Assembly (NCBI RefSeq): GCF_003751625.1
Contig: NZ_RJUL01000002.1
Coordinates: 310,001-374,000, forward strand
Direction: 5' to 3'
Source of the DNA: Gallaecimonas pentaromativorans
Lineage (GTDB): Bacteria; Pseudomonadota; Gammaproteobacteria; Enterobacterales; Gallaecimonadaceae
Length of the DNA stretch: 64,000 bases
This document shows positions 37,492 through 48,380 of the stretch, piece by piece. Numbering within the stretch: the stretch's first letter is position 1; each line of letters starts with the position of its first letter. The notes under the pieces were generated by a model. The model saw nothing but the letters and a program-made list of their open reading frames with translations. It was not told where the DNA came from and did no database searches. The position numbers and the translations under genes were made by a program.

Positions 37492-38257
37492 GAAAGGGCT
37501 CCCCTAGCCTGAATACTGCGAACTGCCCTGGCGCCAGGGCAGTCCAATGCTCCCCTTGCGTCAGCGGCCGGGTGGCAATGACCGTGACCACATCATCAGG
37601 GGTGGTCACAGCGCTAAAGTCCACTTCCATGTCTTCATCAATCAGCTTGGCCGGCCCGAACGGAGCGCGGCGAGTGAGCCAATGGAGCTGGGTGCTGCAA
37701 TAGGCCATTAGGTAGCGCCCGTCGCTTAGCAGCATGTTAAATACCCCAAGAGCGCGAAACTCCTCGGCAACCCTGGCAATAAAACGCCAAAGGGTCTGGG
37801 CCTTGGCCGGCGGCCCTTTGGGAAAGCGCGTTTGAATGCGGTGCAGCAGGTGGCAAAAGGCCCGCTCGGAGTCGGTGTTGCCCACTGGCGCCAGTGGACC
37901 GGTGGCAAGGCCTTGGTAGCCGCTTAGCTGGCCGTTGTGGGCGTAGGTCCAGTTGCGGCCCCACAGCTCGCGGGTGAAGGGGTGGGTGTTTTCCAGCCCT
38001 ACCCGGCCACGGTTGGCCTGGCGGATATGGGACACCACGGCGCAGCTTTTAATGGGGTAGTCACGCAAAAAGCCGGCGATGGGAGACTGGTGCGACGGCT
38101 CGGGATCTTTAAAAGTACGGCAACCCTTACCCTCATAAAAGGTGATGCCCCAGCCATCCTTATGCGGCCCGGTATCGCCGCCACGGCGGATAAGGCCGGT
38201 AAAGCTAAAACAGATATCGGTCGGCACGTTGGCGCTCATGCCCAGTAATTCACACAT
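37478..38257 (-). CDS. yafJ: Class II glutamine amidotransferase (YafJ-like)
   Basis: 259 residues. Catalytic Cys2 follows the initiator Met (MCELLGMSANVPTD). GGDTGPHKDGWGITFYEG, VVSHIRQANRG, ENTHPFTRELWGRNWTYAHNGQL and NTDSERAFCHLLHRI form the N-terminal nucleophile glutaminase domain. No synthase domain is attached; the acceptor is unknown. In E. coli yafJ follows gmhA directly; here an extra lipoprotein gene lies between. Confidence 0.92.
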   Translation of the reverse strand: MCELLGMSANVPTDICFSFTGLIRRGGDTGPHKDGWGITFYEGKGCRTFKDPEPSHQSPIAGFLRDYPIKSCAVVSHIRQANRGRVGLENTHPFTRELWGRNWTYAHNGQLSGYQGLATGPLAPVGNTDSERAFCHLLHRIQTRFPKGPPAKAQTLWRFIARVAEEFRALGVFNMLLSDGRYLMAYCSTQLHWLTRRAPFGPAKLIDEDMEVDFSAVTTPDDVVTVIATRPLTQGEHWTALAPGQFAVFRLGEPFLTGG

Positions 38258-38317
38258 CGCCCTTTATTCCAATACTGACAATCCGCCAGATTGTTTACCG
38301 AACAAAGGGCAACAGCG

Positions 38318-38857
38318 TCAAATAGAACCGACCTTTAACCCGTTGGCAGCGTATGTTTCATGCCATTGGTTTAACAGCGAATGAGGGTCCTGGGTCACGC
38401 CCATCCAGACCATACGTTCTGAGTCAACCCTGAACATGCGAACCAGCCAGGCATTGCCAACCTTTTTCTTGGAATGGGCATTGATAGCATCAGGGAAGGC
38501 CACCCAAAGCGGCGCATAGCTTTCAACAGGATAGGCCTTGTTATTTTTAAGCGGTTCGATCAACAGCACATGACTGACATGCTCACTCTTTAACAAGCGC
38601 ACCATGCCAACGATATCGCTGGTACCGGCCATTTCAATAAGCGAGGGATCACCGCTGACAATATCGACATTGCCTCCAACAAGTGAACGCACGAATGACT
38701 CATTGACGGCAGGTTCGACACCCGGATGCGGGGCACTTATCACCATGATTTTATTTATCTTTCCTTCATCCTTAAACTGGTTGAAGGCATTTAACTGAGA
38801 GGATGGCGCGCAGCCCCCGAGTACAATAAGGCTGGCGACAAAAGCAAGAAAACGCAT
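38318..38857 (-). CDS. Lipoprotein of unknown function
   Basis: 179 residues with a lipobox (VLGGCAPSS, C16). The mature part begins QLNAFNQFKDEGKINKIMVIS and includes VRSLVGGNVDIVSGDPSLIEMAGTSDIVG and HVLLIEPLKNNKAYPVESYAPLWVAFP; no domain is recognised. Base composition is visibly more AT-rich than its neighbours (near half AT, with TTTTTAAG-like runs), and it separates gmhA from yafJ, which are adjacent in E. coli. Both suggest a later arrival. Confidence 0.7.
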   Translation of the reverse strand: MRFLAFVASLIVLGGCAPSSQLNAFNQFKDEGKINKIMVISAPHPGVEPAVNESFVRSLVGGNVDIVSGDPSLIEMAGTSDIVGMVRLLKSEHVSHVLLIEPLKNNKAYPVESYAPLWVAFPDAINAHSKKKVGNAWLVRMFRVDSERMVWMGVTQDPHSLLNQWHETYAANGLKVGSI

Positions 38858-38962
38858 TGCGTATTACGTCCTGTATAAAAATCCATGTAAAAGAGACAGG
38901 GATGGTACAAAAAAAGGCACGATATATAAATAGAAAACTTAAAATGCCAACACTGATTTATC

Positions 38963-38993
38963 AAAAAACCGGCCTTGATGTGGCCGGTTTTTA
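38963..38993 (-). terminator. Terminator after gmhA
   Basis: AAAAAACCGGCC-TTGATGT-GGCCGGTTTTT; on the minus strand it follows the gmhA stop by about 18 bp. Symmetric A/T tracts allow both directions. Confidence 0.8.
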
Positions 38994-39010
38994 CGTTGTG
39001 CTAAAAAGCC

Positions 39011-39589
39011 TCAGGCCATCAGCTTTTCCACCATCAGGATGATGGAGTGGATCACCTTGATGTGAATTTCCTGGATGCGGTCGGCGTAACCAAAGTGCGG
39101 TACCCGCACTTCCACGTCGGCCATACCGGCCAGCTTGCCGCCGTCTTTGCCGGTCAGCAGGATAACCTTCATGCCTTTGGCCTTGGCCGCTTCCACTGCC
39201 TTGATGATGTTGGCCGAGTTGCCGGAGGTGGAAAGGCCAAACAATACGTCGCCTTTTTGGCCCACCGCTTCGACGTAGCGGGAGAAGACATAATCAAAAC
39301 CGTAGTCATTGCCAACGCAGGACAAGTGGCTGGGGTCGGAGATGGCGATAGCCGGCAGGCCGGCGCGGTTTTCCCGAAAACGCCCGGTCAGCTCCTCGGC
39401 AAAGTGCATGGCGTCACAATGGGAGCCACCGTTACCGCAGGCCAGTACCTTGCCACCGCTCTTAAACTGTTCAGCTAACAGCTGTGCGGCCTGAGAGACT
39501 GCTGCCAGTTGGGTTGAGTCCTGACTGAATCGGGCCAGCACGTCGGCAGCTTCGCTGAGCTGCGCTTTGACGATGTCTTGTAACTCCAT
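39011..39589 (-). CDS. gmhA: Sedoheptulose-7-phosphate isomerase
   Basis: 192 residues, same as E. coli GmhA. It converts sedoheptulose-7-phosphate to D-glycero-D-manno-heptose-7-phosphate for LPS core. [43 protein letters not shown] and [20 protein letters not shown] are family hallmarks. Start [11 protein letters not shown] at 39589; upstream in-frame residues are not conserved. Divergent from fadE, as in E. coli. Confidence 0.97.
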   Translation of the reverse strand: MELQDIVKAQLSEAADVLARFSQDSTQLAAVSQAAQLLAEQFKSGGKVLACGNGGSHCDAMHFAEELTGRFRENRAGLPAIAISDPSHLSCVGNDYGFDYVFSRYVEAVGQKGDVLFGLSTSGNSANIIKAVEAAKAKGMKVILLTGKDGGKLAGMADVEVRVPHFGYADRIQEIHIKVIHSIILMVEKLMA

Positions 39590-39695
39590 GAGACGCTTCC
39601 TGGGTGGACATAATGGCTGACGATTATAACCAGCCATAATCAACAAATCCTTCTTGATTCACTGAGCCGTATCCAGTAAAAAGTGGCAACAACAC

Positions 39696-39710
39696 AGAGG
39701 TCTGACCTCT
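39696..39710. promoter_or_regulatory. FadR-like operator upstream of fadE
   Basis: AGAGGTC-T-GACCTCT is a perfect 15-bp inverted repeat 30 bp upstream of the fadE start. Its core GGTCTGACC matches the E. coli FadR site core (TGGTCNGACC). The regulator gene is not in the window. Confidence 0.65.
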
Positions 39711-39740
39711 TAAGAGAAATAAACCCGTAAGGAGGGAATC

Positions 39741-42203
39741 GTGTTGACTCTAATTTGGACTCTGGTGGTCCTCGGTGGTGCCTGGGCTCTAGCCTACCAC
39801 CGAGCTTCTTTGATGACCTTCACGGTGGCCGTGTTCGGCGCCCTGGTGGTGGGCAGCCTGCTGGGGGCGGCGTCTATCTGGCTGTGGCTGCTGGCGCTGC
39901 TGATTTTGGTGCCGCTTAATATCACCAGCATCCGTCACACTTATATTTCCGGCCCCTTCTTGAAGCTCTACCGTAAAATCATGCCGGAGATGTCCAGCAC
40001 CGAGCGCGAAGCCATTGAAGCTGGCACCACCTGGTGGGACGGCGAGCTGTTTCGCGGCAACCCGGACTGGAACAAACTGCACAGCTTTCCCAAGCCGCAG
40101 CTGAGCGCCGAAGAGCAAGCCTTTTTGGACGGCCCGGTTGAAGAGCTGTGCCGCATGGTCTCCGACTGGGAAACCACCCACGAGCGCGCCGACTTGGCCC
40201 CCGAAGTGTGGGATTTTTTGAAAGAAAAAGGCTTCTTCTCGATGATCATCAAGAAGGAGTACGGCGGCCTGGAATTCTCCGCCTACTGCCAATCGTTGGT
40301 ATTACAACGCCTGACCGGCGTATCCATGGTGCTCTCGTCCACCGTCGGCGTGCCCAACTCCCTGGGCCCGGGTGAATTGTTGCAACACTATGGCACCAAA
40401 GAGCAGAAAGACTACTACCTGCCACGCCTGGCCAAAGGCCTGGAAGTCCCCTGCTTTGCCCTAACCAGCCCGGAAGCGGGCTCTGATGCTGGCGCCATTC
40501 CCGATTTTGGCGTGGTGTGCAAAGGCGAGTGGGAAGGCCAAGAAGTGCTGGGGATGAAAATCACCTGGAACAAGCGCTACATCACCCTGGCCCCGGTGGC
40601 CACCGTGCTGGGCCTGGCCTTTAAACTGCGTGACCCTGATGGCCTGTTGGGCGGCGAAGAAGAGCTGGGCATTACCTGCGCCCTTATTCCCACCCACACT
40701 CCTGGCGTGGAAATTGGCCGTCGCCACTTCCCGCTGAACGTGCCGTTCCAGAACGGCCCGACCCGCGGCAACGAGGTATTCGTGCCTCTCGATTACATCA
40801 TCGGTGGCCCGAAAATGGCTGGCCAAGGCTGGCGCATGCTGGTGGAATGCCTCTCCGTTGGTCGTGGCATCACCCTGCCCTCCAACGCCACCGGTGGCCT
40901 GAAAACCCTGGCCCTGGCCTCCGGCGCTTACGCCCGAGTGCGTCGCCAGTTCCGCCTGCCCATCGGCAAGATGGAAGGTATCCAGGAGCCGCTGGCGCGC
41001 CTGGGTGGCAACGCCTACCTGATGGGTGCCACCTGTGAGCTGACCACCACCGGCCTTGATCTGGGTGAAAAGCCCTCCGTTATCACCGCCATCGTCAAGT
41101 ACCACCTGACCGACCGGATGCAAAAAGGCATCATCGACGCCATGGACATCCACGGCGGCAAAGGCATCTGTATGGGGCCGGAGAACTACCTGGCCCGTGG
41201 CTATCAGGGCGCCCCTGTTGCCATCACCGTGGAAGGGGCCAACATCCTGACCCGCTCCATGATGATCTACGGCCAGGGCGCCATCCGCTGCCATCCTTAT
41301 GTGCTGGCCGAGCTGGAAGCCGCTGCCATTGAAGACAAGAAGCAAGCCCTGGTGGCCTTCGATAAAGCCGTGTTTGGCCATATCGGTTTTGCCATGTCCA
41401 ACTTCTTCCGCTCCTTCTGGCTGGGCCTGACCGGTGCTCGCTTCAGCGCCGCGCCGTTCAAGGACCAAACCAAGCGTTACTACCAGCAGATGAACCGCTT
41501 CTCTGCCAACCTGGCATTGTTGTCTGACGTGGCCATGGGCGTGCTGGGCGGTGAGCTTAAGCGCCGTGAGCGGGTCTCTGCGCGTCTGGGCGATTTGCTG
41601 AGCCAGTTGTATCTGGCCTCTGCCGCCCTCAAACACTTCAACGACGAAGGCCGTCGCCGCGAAGAGCTGCCGCTGCTGCAATGGGGCGTAGAAGATGCCC
41701 TGGCCAAGCTGCAAGAGAGCCTGGACGAGCTGCTGCGTAACTTCCCCAACAAGTGGGTTGGCCGGGTACTGCGCCTGGTTATCCTGCCCTGGGGCCGCCC
41801 GGTAAGCCGCCCTGGCGACAAGCTGGACTACAAAGTAGCCACCTTCTTGCAAACCCCCTCTGAAACCCGCAGCCGCCTGGGTAGCAGCCAGCACCTGAGC
41901 CGCGTGGAAAACAACGCAGTGGGTATGCTGGAGCAAACCCTAGAAGACATCCTGGCCGTAGAGCCGGTGTTCGACAAGGTTGCCAAAGCCACCGACCGCA
42001 AGCGCCTGTTCTGGCGCCTTGATAAAGTAGCTGAAGAGGGCCTGGCCCTGGGGATCATCAGCGAAGACGAAGCAGAACTGCTGCGCCGCGCCGAGAAAGG
42101 CCGCCTGCGCGCCATCAACGTTGACGACTTCGACCCTCTGTACTTGGCCGCCGACAAGGAACTGGTCAAAAAAGAGAAAAAGGCCGCCGGCAAAGCCGCC
42201 TGA
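39741..42203 (+). CDS. fadE: Acyl-CoA dehydrogenase FadE
   Basis: 820 residues (E. coli FadE 814). It makes the first step of fatty acid beta-oxidation. Two N-terminal hydrophobic segments ([35 protein letters not shown]) anchor it; the flavoprotein core follows with [32 protein letters not shown] and [21 protein letters not shown], then a C-terminal DUF1974 helical region. GTG start at 39741 behind AAGGAGGG. Azurin follows after a terminator. Confidence 0.97.
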   Translation: MLTLIWTLVVLGGAWALAYHRASLMTFTVAVFGALVVGSLLGAASIWLWLLALLILVPLNITSIRHTYISGPFLKLYRKIMPEMSSTEREAIEAGTTWWDGELFRGNPDWNKLHSFPKPQLSAEEQAFLDGPVEELCRMVSDWETTHERADLAPEVWDFLKEKGFFSMIIKKEYGGLEFSAYCQSLVLQRLTGVSMVLSSTVGVPNSLGPGELLQHYGTKEQKDYYLPRLAKGLEVPCFALTSPEAGSDAGAIPDFGVVCKGEWEGQEVLGMKITWNKRYITLAPVATVLGLAFKLRDPDGLLGGEEELGITCALIPTHTPGVEIGRRHFPLNVPFQNGPTRGNEVFVPLDYIIGGPKMAGQGWRMLVECLSVGRGITLPSNATGGLKTLALASGAYARVRRQFRLPIGKMEGIQEPLARLGGNAYLMGATCELTTTGLDLGEKPSVITAIVKYHLTDRMQKGIIDAMDIHGGKGICMGPENYLARGYQGAPVAITVEGANILTRSMMIYGQGAIRCHPYVLAELEAAAIEDKKQALVAFDKAVFGHIGFAMSNFFRSFWLGLTGARFSAAPFKDQTKRYYQQMNRFSANLALLSDVAMGVLGGELKRRERVSARLGDLLSQLYLASAALKHFNDEGRRREELPLLQWGVEDALAKLQESLDELLRNFPNKWVGRVLRLVILPWGRPVSRPGDKLDYKVATFLQTPSETRSRLGSSQHLSRVENNAVGMLEQTLEDILAVEPVFDKVAKATDRKRLFWRLDKVAEEGLALGIISEDEAELLRRAEKGRLRAINVDDFDPLYLAADKELVKKEKKAAGKAA

Positions 42204-42212
42204 GCCTGAACC

Positions 42213-42243
42213 GAAAAAAGCCCCGCAGCCGCGGGGCTTTTTT
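42213..42243 (+). terminator. Terminator after fadE
   Basis: AAAAAAGCCCCGC-AGCC-GCGGGGCTTTTTT. Confidence 0.85.
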
Positions 42244-42402
42244 ATTCCCGGCGCTGAGGTTGCCGTAGACGTCCCGCACATTTTCAATAATGTGTTGATC
42301 GCCATAGACTTTTGCCATTGCCAAGCGCGGGCGCCCTGTGGCATTAACAACTCAGCCCAAATAGCCTAAGCTGGGTACGACAACACCTTTGGAGGTCTGA
42401 AA

Positions 42403-42846
42403 ATGAGAAAAGTCCTGTTGGCCGCGCTGTTGTCGGTCAGTGCCTTACCGGCCCTTGCCGATGATTGCGCCACCACCATTGACGGCAATGACGCCATGCA
42501 GTTTGACAAAAAAACCATCAACGTTCCGGCCAGCTGCAAGACCTTCACCGTGACCCTCACCCATTCGGGCAGCATGCCCAAACAGACCATGGGCCATAAC
42601 TGGGTGCTGAGTAAAACCGCCGATTACCAAGCCCTGGCCATGGCCGGTGCCCAGGCCGGCCTTGATAACGACTACCTGCCCCAAGGGGATACCCGGGTAT
42701 TGGCCCACACCGCCATTATCGGCAGTGGCGAGCAAACCAAAGTCACCGTTGATATGAGCAAGCTGCAAAAAGGCGGCGATTACACCTTCTTCTGCTCCTT
42801 CCCCGGGCACTTTGCCCTGATGAACGGCAAATTCGTGGTCAACTAA
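42403..42846 (+). CDS. azu: Azurin, blue copper protein
   Basis: 147 residues with signal peptide (MRKVLLAALLSVSALPALA) and a 128-residue mature form. The type-1 copper ligands are all present: GHNWVLS (Gly45, His46) and FFCSFPGHFALM (Cys112, His117, Met121), along with the disulfide cysteines in DDCATT and ASCKTF. It carries electrons between periplasmic redox enzymes. An AGGT ribosome-binding site is close upstream. Rare in enterics, common in pseudomonads, vibrio-like and marine bacteria. Its partners are not in the window. Confidence 0.96.
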   Translation: MRKVLLAALLSVSALPALADDCATTIDGNDAMQFDKKTINVPASCKTFTVTLTHSGSMPKQTMGHNWVLSKTADYQALAMAGAQAGLDNDYLPQGDTRVLAHTAIIGSGEQTKVTVDMSKLQKGGDYTFFCSFPGHFALMNGKFVVN

Positions 42847-42867
42847 CGGCTCGCGGCACGCTTTTTC

Positions 42868-42895
42868 AAACCCGGCCTGAGCCGGGTTTATTTTT
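42868..42895 (+). terminator. Terminator after azurin
   Basis: AAACCCGGC-CTGA-GCCGGGTTTATTTTT. Confidence 0.8.
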
Positions 42896-42962
42896 AGAGG
42901 TGACGGTAACTTGGCCTTGGGATAGGCTAAAAACGCGATGAACCAAAGGGATAGCGAAACGG

Positions 42963-43607
42963 ATGATAAAGTGGCTGTGGCGGCTGTTACTGTTGAGCCT
43001 CTTAAGCGGATTGCTGGTCAGCAGCCTGCTGTTTTTCGCCCTTTATCGCACTTATGACCGCCTTGGCGCTGAAACCGCCATCGCCACGGTTCGCTTCAAA
43101 GAACTGAGCCCTCAACATTACCAGTTATTCCTGGCCACTCCCGGCAGCTGCGCCGAACGCAGTTTTCCCATTCAAGGTGACGACTGGCGCATCGATGCCC
43201 GCTTTATCAAATGGCCTAACTGGCTGACGGTGCTTGGCCTTGACCCGCAATATCGCCTCGACCGGGTTGAAGGGCGCTTTCGCGATATCGACCAAGCCAA
43301 CAACACGCCGCACCACGCCTACGCCTTATCCCCCCGCACCTGGGTAAAACCCGGCTGGCTGGATAAGCTTCACTTTCTTATTGATACCGATTACGGCTCG
43401 TCAGTTTACGCCAGCATGGATGGCAACAAGCAGTACGTGGTCTATCGTAGTCCCAGTGGCCTTTTTACCCGTGAAGCGCAATCTATTCCGGTGCTGATCT
43501 CACCAGAGGCTTGTTTGCAGTCCCAGTCTTATTGGACCCAGGCCGCACTGTGGTTAGACGGGGAATTTCGAGACCGGTCAGTCGCCAGTAACAATGACAC
43601 GCCATGA
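42963..43607 (+). CDS. Membrane-anchored protein of unknown function
   Basis: 214 residues. An N-terminal transmembrane helix (MIKWLWRLLLLSLLSGLLVS then SLLFFALYRTYDR) anchors a periplasmic-looking domain with ATVRFKELSPQHYQLFLATPGSC, DPQYRLDRVEGRFRDIDQANN and a C-terminal VLISPEACLQSQSYW. Cysteines in GSCAE and EACLQ could form a disulfide. The text resembles proteins found beside other cation- or membrane-associated genes in aquatic bacteria, but I cannot name a family. Slightly lower GC than its neighbours. Confidence 0.65.
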   Translation: MIKWLWRLLLLSLLSGLLVSSLLFFALYRTYDRLGAETAIATVRFKELSPQHYQLFLATPGSCAERSFPIQGDDWRIDARFIKWPNWLTVLGLDPQYRLDRVEGRFRDIDQANNTPHHAYALSPRTWVKPGWLDKLHFLIDTDYGSSVYASMDGNKQYVVYRSPSGLFTREAQSIPVLISPEACLQSQSYWTQAALWLDGEFRDRSVASNNDTP

Positions 43608-43693
43608 TCAGGATTTGGCGTGTTGTTTTGAATGGAAAATCGACGCAAGCCGCTTTTGTTCCCGGCCACGAAACGCACTGTAACAGCTTTTAG

Positions 43694-43709
43694 GAATGAA
43701 CGTTCATTC
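43694..43709. promoter_or_regulatory. Perfect 16-bp palindrome upstream of the RND operon
   Basis: GAATGAAC|GTTCATTC is a perfect inverted repeat, ~80 bp upstream of the adaptor gene start, in a 180-bp intergenic region. This form and location is typical of TetR/AcrR-type repressor operators. No regulator gene is adjacent. Confidence 0.65.
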
Positions 43710-43787
43710 GTTCCTGATATCATGCCACTTCTAAAAATACTGCGTTGCTGTTTATGAACCGTCATTTTGAATACAGAGGTTTTTGTC

Positions 43788-44924
43788 ATGCGACAACATA
43801 AAAGTGCCATTTTGGCCCTGGTGATCACCGCCGCCCTGGCAGGCTGTAGCCCTGCCGAGCAAGCCGGCCAAGGTCAGCAGCAGCCCCCACAGGAAGTCGG
43901 CATTATGACGGTCCAGTCTCAGCCGCTGACCCTCACCACCGAGCTACCGGGCCGGGTGCAAGCCTTCTTGGAAGCGCAAATCCGCCCACAGGTTTCAGGT
44001 GTGCTGCTAAAGCGCCTCTTTACCGAAGGCGGTAACGTCGACGCTGGCCAGTCTCTCTATCAGATTGACCCGGCCCCTTATGAAGCGGCTCTGGCCAGTG
44101 CTGAAGCCTCCTTGGCCAAAGCCAACGCCGATGCCCGTTCCACCGAGCTAACCTACAAGCGCTACCAGAAGCTGGTGAAAACCAACTATGTCAGCCAGCA
44201 GGATCTCGACCAAGCCGAAGCCACCTACAAGCAGGCTCTGGCCAGCATCAAGGAAGCCGAGGCCCAGGTAAAAACCGCCAAGATCAACCTCAACTATACC
44301 GATGTGAAATCGCCCATCAGTGGCCGCATTGGCATTTCTGCGGTGACAGCTGGCGCCCTGGTAACCGCCAACCAGACCCAAGAGCTGGTGCGGGTGCAGC
44401 AGCTTGACCCCATCTATGTTGACCTGACCCAATCAAGCGCCGCCATCCAGGCCCTTCGCACCAAGATGGCCCAGGGTAACCTCAAGCAGTCCGAAGGCGC
44501 TGAAGTTAGCGTGACTCTCGAAGACGGCAGCACTTACCCCATCAAGGGCAAGATTGAGTACTCCGAGGTCTACGTTAACGAGTCTACCGGCTCGGTGACA
44601 CTGCGCGCCGTTATTCCCAACCCCGACGGTACTTTACTACCTGGCATGTATGTACGCGCCGAAGTCAGCACCGGTGAAGACAGCAACGCCATTTTGGTAC
44701 CGCAAAAGGGCGTTAGCCGCGATGCCAAGGGCAATGCCTCGGTAATGGTAGTGTCCAGCGACAACAAAGTGGAAGTACGTCCGGTCACCACTGGCGAGGC
44801 GGTAGGCAACCAATGGCGTATTACCAGCGGCCTGAAAGTCGGTGACAAGGTGATCCTTGATGGCTTGCAAAAAGTCCGTCCCGGCGCACCTGTCACCACT
44901 GTTGACGCCTCCAAGCAGCAGTAA
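43788..44924 (+). CDS. RND efflux periplasmic adaptor (AcrA/MexA type)
   Basis: 378 residues from ATG 43788 (AGAGG upstream); seven extra codons upstream are possible from TTG. Lipobox ALAGCSPAE. Then the membrane-fusion signature: [47 protein letters not shown], a helical hairpin, [18 protein letters not shown] and the C-terminal [19 protein letters not shown]. It links the pump to an outer membrane TolC-like channel. Operon with the pump, 11 bp apart; no outer membrane component gene follows. Confidence 0.95.
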   Translation: MRQHKSAILALVITAALAGCSPAEQAGQGQQQPPQEVGIMTVQSQPLTLTTELPGRVQAFLEAQIRPQVSGVLLKRLFTEGGNVDAGQSLYQIDPAPYEAALASAEASLAKANADARSTELTYKRYQKLVKTNYVSQQDLDQAEATYKQALASIKEAEAQVKTAKINLNYTDVKSPISGRIGISAVTAGALVTANQTQELVRVQQLDPIYVDLTQSSAAIQALRTKMAQGNLKQSEGAEVSVTLEDGSTYPIKGKIEYSEVYVNESTGSVTLRAVIPNPDGTLLPGMYVRAEVSTGEDSNAILVPQKGVSRDAKGNASVMVVSSDNKVEVRPVTTGEAVGNQWRITSGLKVGDKVILDGLQKVRPGAPVTTVDASKQQ

Positions 44925-44935
44925 GGGGAGCTTTC

Positions 44936-47900
44936 ATGCCACGGTTTTTTATTGAACGCCCTATTTTTGCTTGGGTGATCGCGATTCTCATCATGCTGGT
45001 TGGCGTGTTGGCGATTGTTCGCCTGCCTATCGCCCAGTACCCCAGCATCGCACCGCCGACGGTAACCATTACCGCCAACTACCCCGGTGCATCGGCCAAA
45101 ACGGTGGAAGACGCCGTAACCCAGGTCATCGAGCAGCAAATGAATGGCATCGATGGCCTGAACTATATGTCGTCCTCCAGTAACTCCAACGGCCAGGCCA
45201 CCATTACCCTGACCTTTACCCAGGGTACCAACCCGGATATCGCTCAGGTTCAGGTGCAGAACAAACTGCAACTGGCCACCCCGCTGCTGCCGGAAAGTGT
45301 GCAGCGCCAAGGGGTAACGGTGACCAAGTCGGTGCGTAACTTCCTGATGGTGTACGCCTTCGTTTCCGAAGATGGCTCCATGGATAAAGCGGACATCGCC
45401 GACTACATCAACTCCAACGTCAAAGACGCGCTGAGCCGGGTGCAAGGGGTAGGTGAACTGCAGGTGTTTGGTTCTCAGTACGCTATGCGTATCTGGTTGG
45501 ACCCTTACCTGCTGAAAAAGTACAGCCTCACCGCCTCTGACGTAACTGCAGCCATCCAGGCCCAGAACGCCCAAGTGGCTGCTGGCCAGTTGGGGGGTAC
45601 CCCGTCGGTGGCCGGCCAGGAGCTGAACGCCACCGTCACCGCCCAAAGCCGCCTGCAAACCCCTGAGCAGTTTCGCAACATTCTGCTGCGCACCGGCACC
45701 GACGGTGCCAACGTCTACCTAAAAGACGTGGCCAAAGTGGAGATGGGTTCCGAGAACTACAACTTCACCAGTAACTTCAACGGCCAAGCCGCCACCGGTG
45801 TGGGTATTCGCCTGGCTACCGGTGCTAACGCCCTTGATACCGCTAAAGCGGTAGAAGCCAAAATTGACGAGCTCTCCAAGTTCTTCCCTGAGGGGCTGAA
45901 GGCGGTAGTGCCCTTTGACACTACCCCCTTTGTAAAACTCTCTATCGAAGGCGTGGTGCATACCCTGATTGAAGCCGTGGTACTGGTGTTCCTCATCATG
46001 TACCTGTTCTTGCAGAACTTCCGGGCCACCCTTATTCCCACCATTGCCGTACCTGTGGTGCTGTTGGGCACCTTCGGGGTGCTGTCGTTGTTCGGTTACT
46101 CCATTAACACCCTGACCATGTTCGCCATGGTACTGGCTATCGGCCTGTTGGTGGATGACGCCATCGTGGTGGTGGAGAACGTCGAGCGGGTGATGAGTGA
46201 AGAAGGCCTGTCGCCTAAGGAAGCCACCAAGAAATCCATGGACCAGATCACCGGCGCGCTGGTGGCCATCGGTCTGGTGCTGTCGGCGGTATTCCTGCCC
46301 ATGGCCTTTATGACTGGCTCAACCGGGGTTATCTACCGCCAGTTCTCGGTGACCATCGTCTCGGCCATGGCGCTGTCGGTGCTGGTGGCGTTGATTTTGA
46401 CCCCTGCGCTTTGTGCCACCATGCTCAAGCAGGTGGAAAAAGGCCATCACGGTTCCGAACGCGGCTTCTTTGGCTGGTTCAACCGCTGGTTTGATAAACG
46501 CGCCCACGGCTATCAGAGCACCGTTGCCGGCATCCTCAAGCGCGGTGGCCGGATGATGATCATCTATCTGCTGATCGTCGTGGCAGTGGGCTGGCTCTTT
46601 AGCCGCACCCCAAGCTCCTTCTTGCCCGACGAAGACCAAGGCGTATTGTTCGTCCAGGTGCAGTTGCCAGAGGGCTCAACCCAGGAACAAACCCTCAAGG
46701 TGTTCAAGCAGGTTGAGAACTACTTCCATACCAAAGAGAAAGACAACGTCTATTCGGTGTTCTCTATCGGCGGCTTCAGCTTTGCTGGCCAAGGCCAGAA
46801 CATGGGTATCGCCTTCGTTAAACTCAAAGACTGGAGTGAGCGTACTGCGCCTGGCAGCGACGTACAGTCCATTGCCGGCCGGGCCATGGGCGCCTTTAGC
46901 CAAATCAAAGGCGCCATGGTGTTCGCTTTCGTGCCGCCAGCGGTATTGGAACTGGGCACCGCCAACGGCTTTGACATGTACCTGCAAGACCGTAACTCCC
47001 AAGGCCATGAGAAACTGATGGCCGCCCGTAACCAGTTGTTGGGCATGGCCTCGCAAGACCACTCTTTGGTGGCGGTGCGGCCCAACGGCCAAAGCGACAA
47101 AGCCGAGTACCAACTGGATATCGACCACCGTAAAGCCGGCGCCTTGGGCGTTAGCGTGGCCGATATCAACTCGGTTATTACCACCGCTTGGGGTAGTAGC
47201 TACGTGAACGACTTTATCGACCGTGGCCGCGTCAAGAAGGTTTATGTGCAGGGTGAAGCCCCTTACCGCATGCAGCCTGAAGACGTAAAACGTTGGTATG
47301 TGCGTAACAGCAGTGGCGATATGGTGCCCTTCTCCGCCTTTGCCAGTGGCCACTGGACTTATGGCTCTCCGCAGCTGCAGCGCTATAACGGTCTGCCGGC
47401 GGTGGAGATCCAAGGTGCCGCGGCGCCAGGCTTTAGCTCAGGTAGTGCCATGGACACCATGCAGTCTTTGGTTGCCAAACTGCCCCCAGGCTTTGGCCTG
47501 GAGTGGACTGGCCTTTCCTATGAGGAAAAACTGTCCGGCAACCAAGCGCCAGGTCTCTATGCCCTGTCCATCCTGGTGGTATTCCTGTGTCTTGCGGCCC
47601 TGTATGAGAGCTGGTCCATTCCGTTCTCGGTGCTGCTGGTGATCCCGCTGGGTGTGCTAGGTACCCTGATCGCAACCGACGCGCGCGGTCTGTCTAACGA
47701 CGTTTACTTCCAGGTGGCGCTGCTGACCATCATCGGTCTGGGAGCCAAGAACGCCATCCTTATCGTCGAGTTTGCCAAAGAGCAGTTCGACAACGGCAAG
47801 GGCTTGGTGGAGTCGACCCTGGATGCGGTGCGGATGCGTCTTCGCCCCATCCTGATGACCTCACTGGCCTTTGGCCTCGGTGTTGTGCCGCTGGCTCTTA

Positions 47901-48058
47901 GTACCGGCGCCGGCTCTGGCAGCCAGAACGCGGTAGGTACCGGGGTGTTGGGTGGCATGATTGCCTCCACCGCCTTGGGGATCTTCTTTGTGCCGCTGTT
48001 CTTTGTGCTGGTTGAACGCCTGTCCCACAAGCTGGTGGGTAAGAAAGTAGATAACTAA
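44936..48058 (+). CDS. RND multidrug efflux pump, inner membrane (AcrB/MexB type)
   Basis: 1040 residues, HAE1 family. [21 protein letters not shown] at the start; porter-domain text [19 protein letters not shown], the proton-relay [19 protein letters not shown] in TM4, [12 protein letters not shown] in TM11, GEAP-type docking loops (QGEAPYRM). The trimer exports drugs, solvents and bile-salt-like compounds by proton antiport. Likely controlled from the palindrome at 43694. Confidence 0.97.
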   Translation: MPRFFIERPIFAWVIAILIMLVGVLAIVRLPIAQYPSIAPPTVTITANYPGASAKTVEDAVTQVIEQQMNGIDGLNYMSSSSNSNGQATITLTFTQGTNPDIAQVQVQNKLQLATPLLPESVQRQGVTVTKSVRNFLMVYAFVSEDGSMDKADIADYINSNVKDALSRVQGVGELQVFGSQYAMRIWLDPYLLKKYSLTASDVTAAIQAQNAQVAAGQLGGTPSVAGQELNATVTAQSRLQTPEQFRNILLRTGTDGANVYLKDVAKVEMGSENYNFTSNFNGQAATGVGIRLATGANALDTAKAVEAKIDELSKFFPEGLKAVVPFDTTPFVKLSIEGVVHTLIEAVVLVFLIMYLFLQNFRATLIPTIAVPVVLLGTFGVLSLFGYSINTLTMFAMVLAIGLLVDDAIVVVENVERVMSEEGLSPKEATKKSMDQITGALVAIGLVLSAVFLPMAFMTGSTGVIYRQFSVTIVSAMALSVLVALILTPALCATMLKQVEKGHHGSERGFFGWFNRWFDKRAHGYQSTVAGILKRGGRMMIIYLLIVVAVGWLFSRTPSSFLPDEDQGVLFVQVQLPEGSTQEQTLKVFKQVENYFHTKEKDNVYSVFSIGGFSFAGQGQNMGIAFVKLKDWSERTAPGSDVQSIAGRAMGAFSQIKGAMVFAFVPPAVLELGTANGFDMYLQDRNSQGHEKLMAARNQLLGMASQDHSLVAVRPNGQSDKAEYQLDIDHRKAGALGVSVADINSVITTAWGSSYVNDFIDRGRVKKVYVQGEAPYRMQPEDVKRWYVRNSSGDMVPFSAFASGHWTYGSPQLQRYNGLPAVEIQGAAAPGFSSGSAMDTMQSLVAKLPPGFGLEWTGLSYEEKLSGNQAPGLYALSILVVFLCLAALYESWSIPFSVLLVIPLGVLGTLIATDARGLSNDVYFQVALLTIIGLGAKNAILIVEFAKEQFDNGKGLVESTLDAVRMRLRPILMTSLAFGLGVVPLALSTGAGSGSQNAVGTGVLGGMIASTALGIFFVPLFFVLVERLSHKLVGKKVDN

Positions 48059-48073
48059 GCCGACAGGCTTGCT

Positions 48074-48101
48074 AAAAGGCGCCCGAATGGGCGCTTTTTT
48101 T
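48074..48101 (+). terminator. Terminator after RND operon
   Basis: AAAAGGCGCCC-GAAT-GGGCGCTTTTTTT. Confidence 0.85.
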
Positions 48102-48344
48102 ATGTCGCCAATCTTGGGTTACTGACCTTCATAAAAACCTTTAGGAAGGCATCTGAAGGCTTTGTATGAGGAAGGGTTCGTAGGCTTAAGCTGGCACTAT
48201 CGAGTCGCACAGGGCAATACAGAACGAATAGACAACGGACAGATGTCGATAAGAGCAGACCAAGTGTGCCAATGGCTCCCATAAACCATCAGCCTGGTCC
48301 GCGAACCAGAAGCCAGCAAGGGCTTCGGGGCACGGTTTGGCTAA
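48102..48344. other. Non-coding gap between the RND operon and the tRNA array
   Basis: No gene is supported. A short open frame on the minus strand (48100-48282) has no ribosome-binding site or protein-like pattern. A small imperfect palindrome CTGGTCCGCGAACCAG lies near 48294-48309. Otherwise nothing is recognised. Confidence 0.4.
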
Positions 48345-48376
48345 CAAAAAACCCGACACAAGGTCGGGTTTTTTAA
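48345..48376 (-). terminator. Terminator of the tRNA-Asp operon
   Basis: AAAAAACCCGAC-ACAA-GGTCGGGTTTTTT, 5 bp past the 3' end of the last tRNA on the minus strand. Confidence 0.85.
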
Positions 48377-48380
48377 GTAG

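Noticed and set aside
40461..41936. Long open frame (491 codons) on the minus strand
   Set aside because: Antisense to fadE; no start signal and unlike any protein.
48100..48282. 60-codon frame on the minus strand
   Set aside because: No ribosome-binding site, no recognisable protein features, and located between two terminators.
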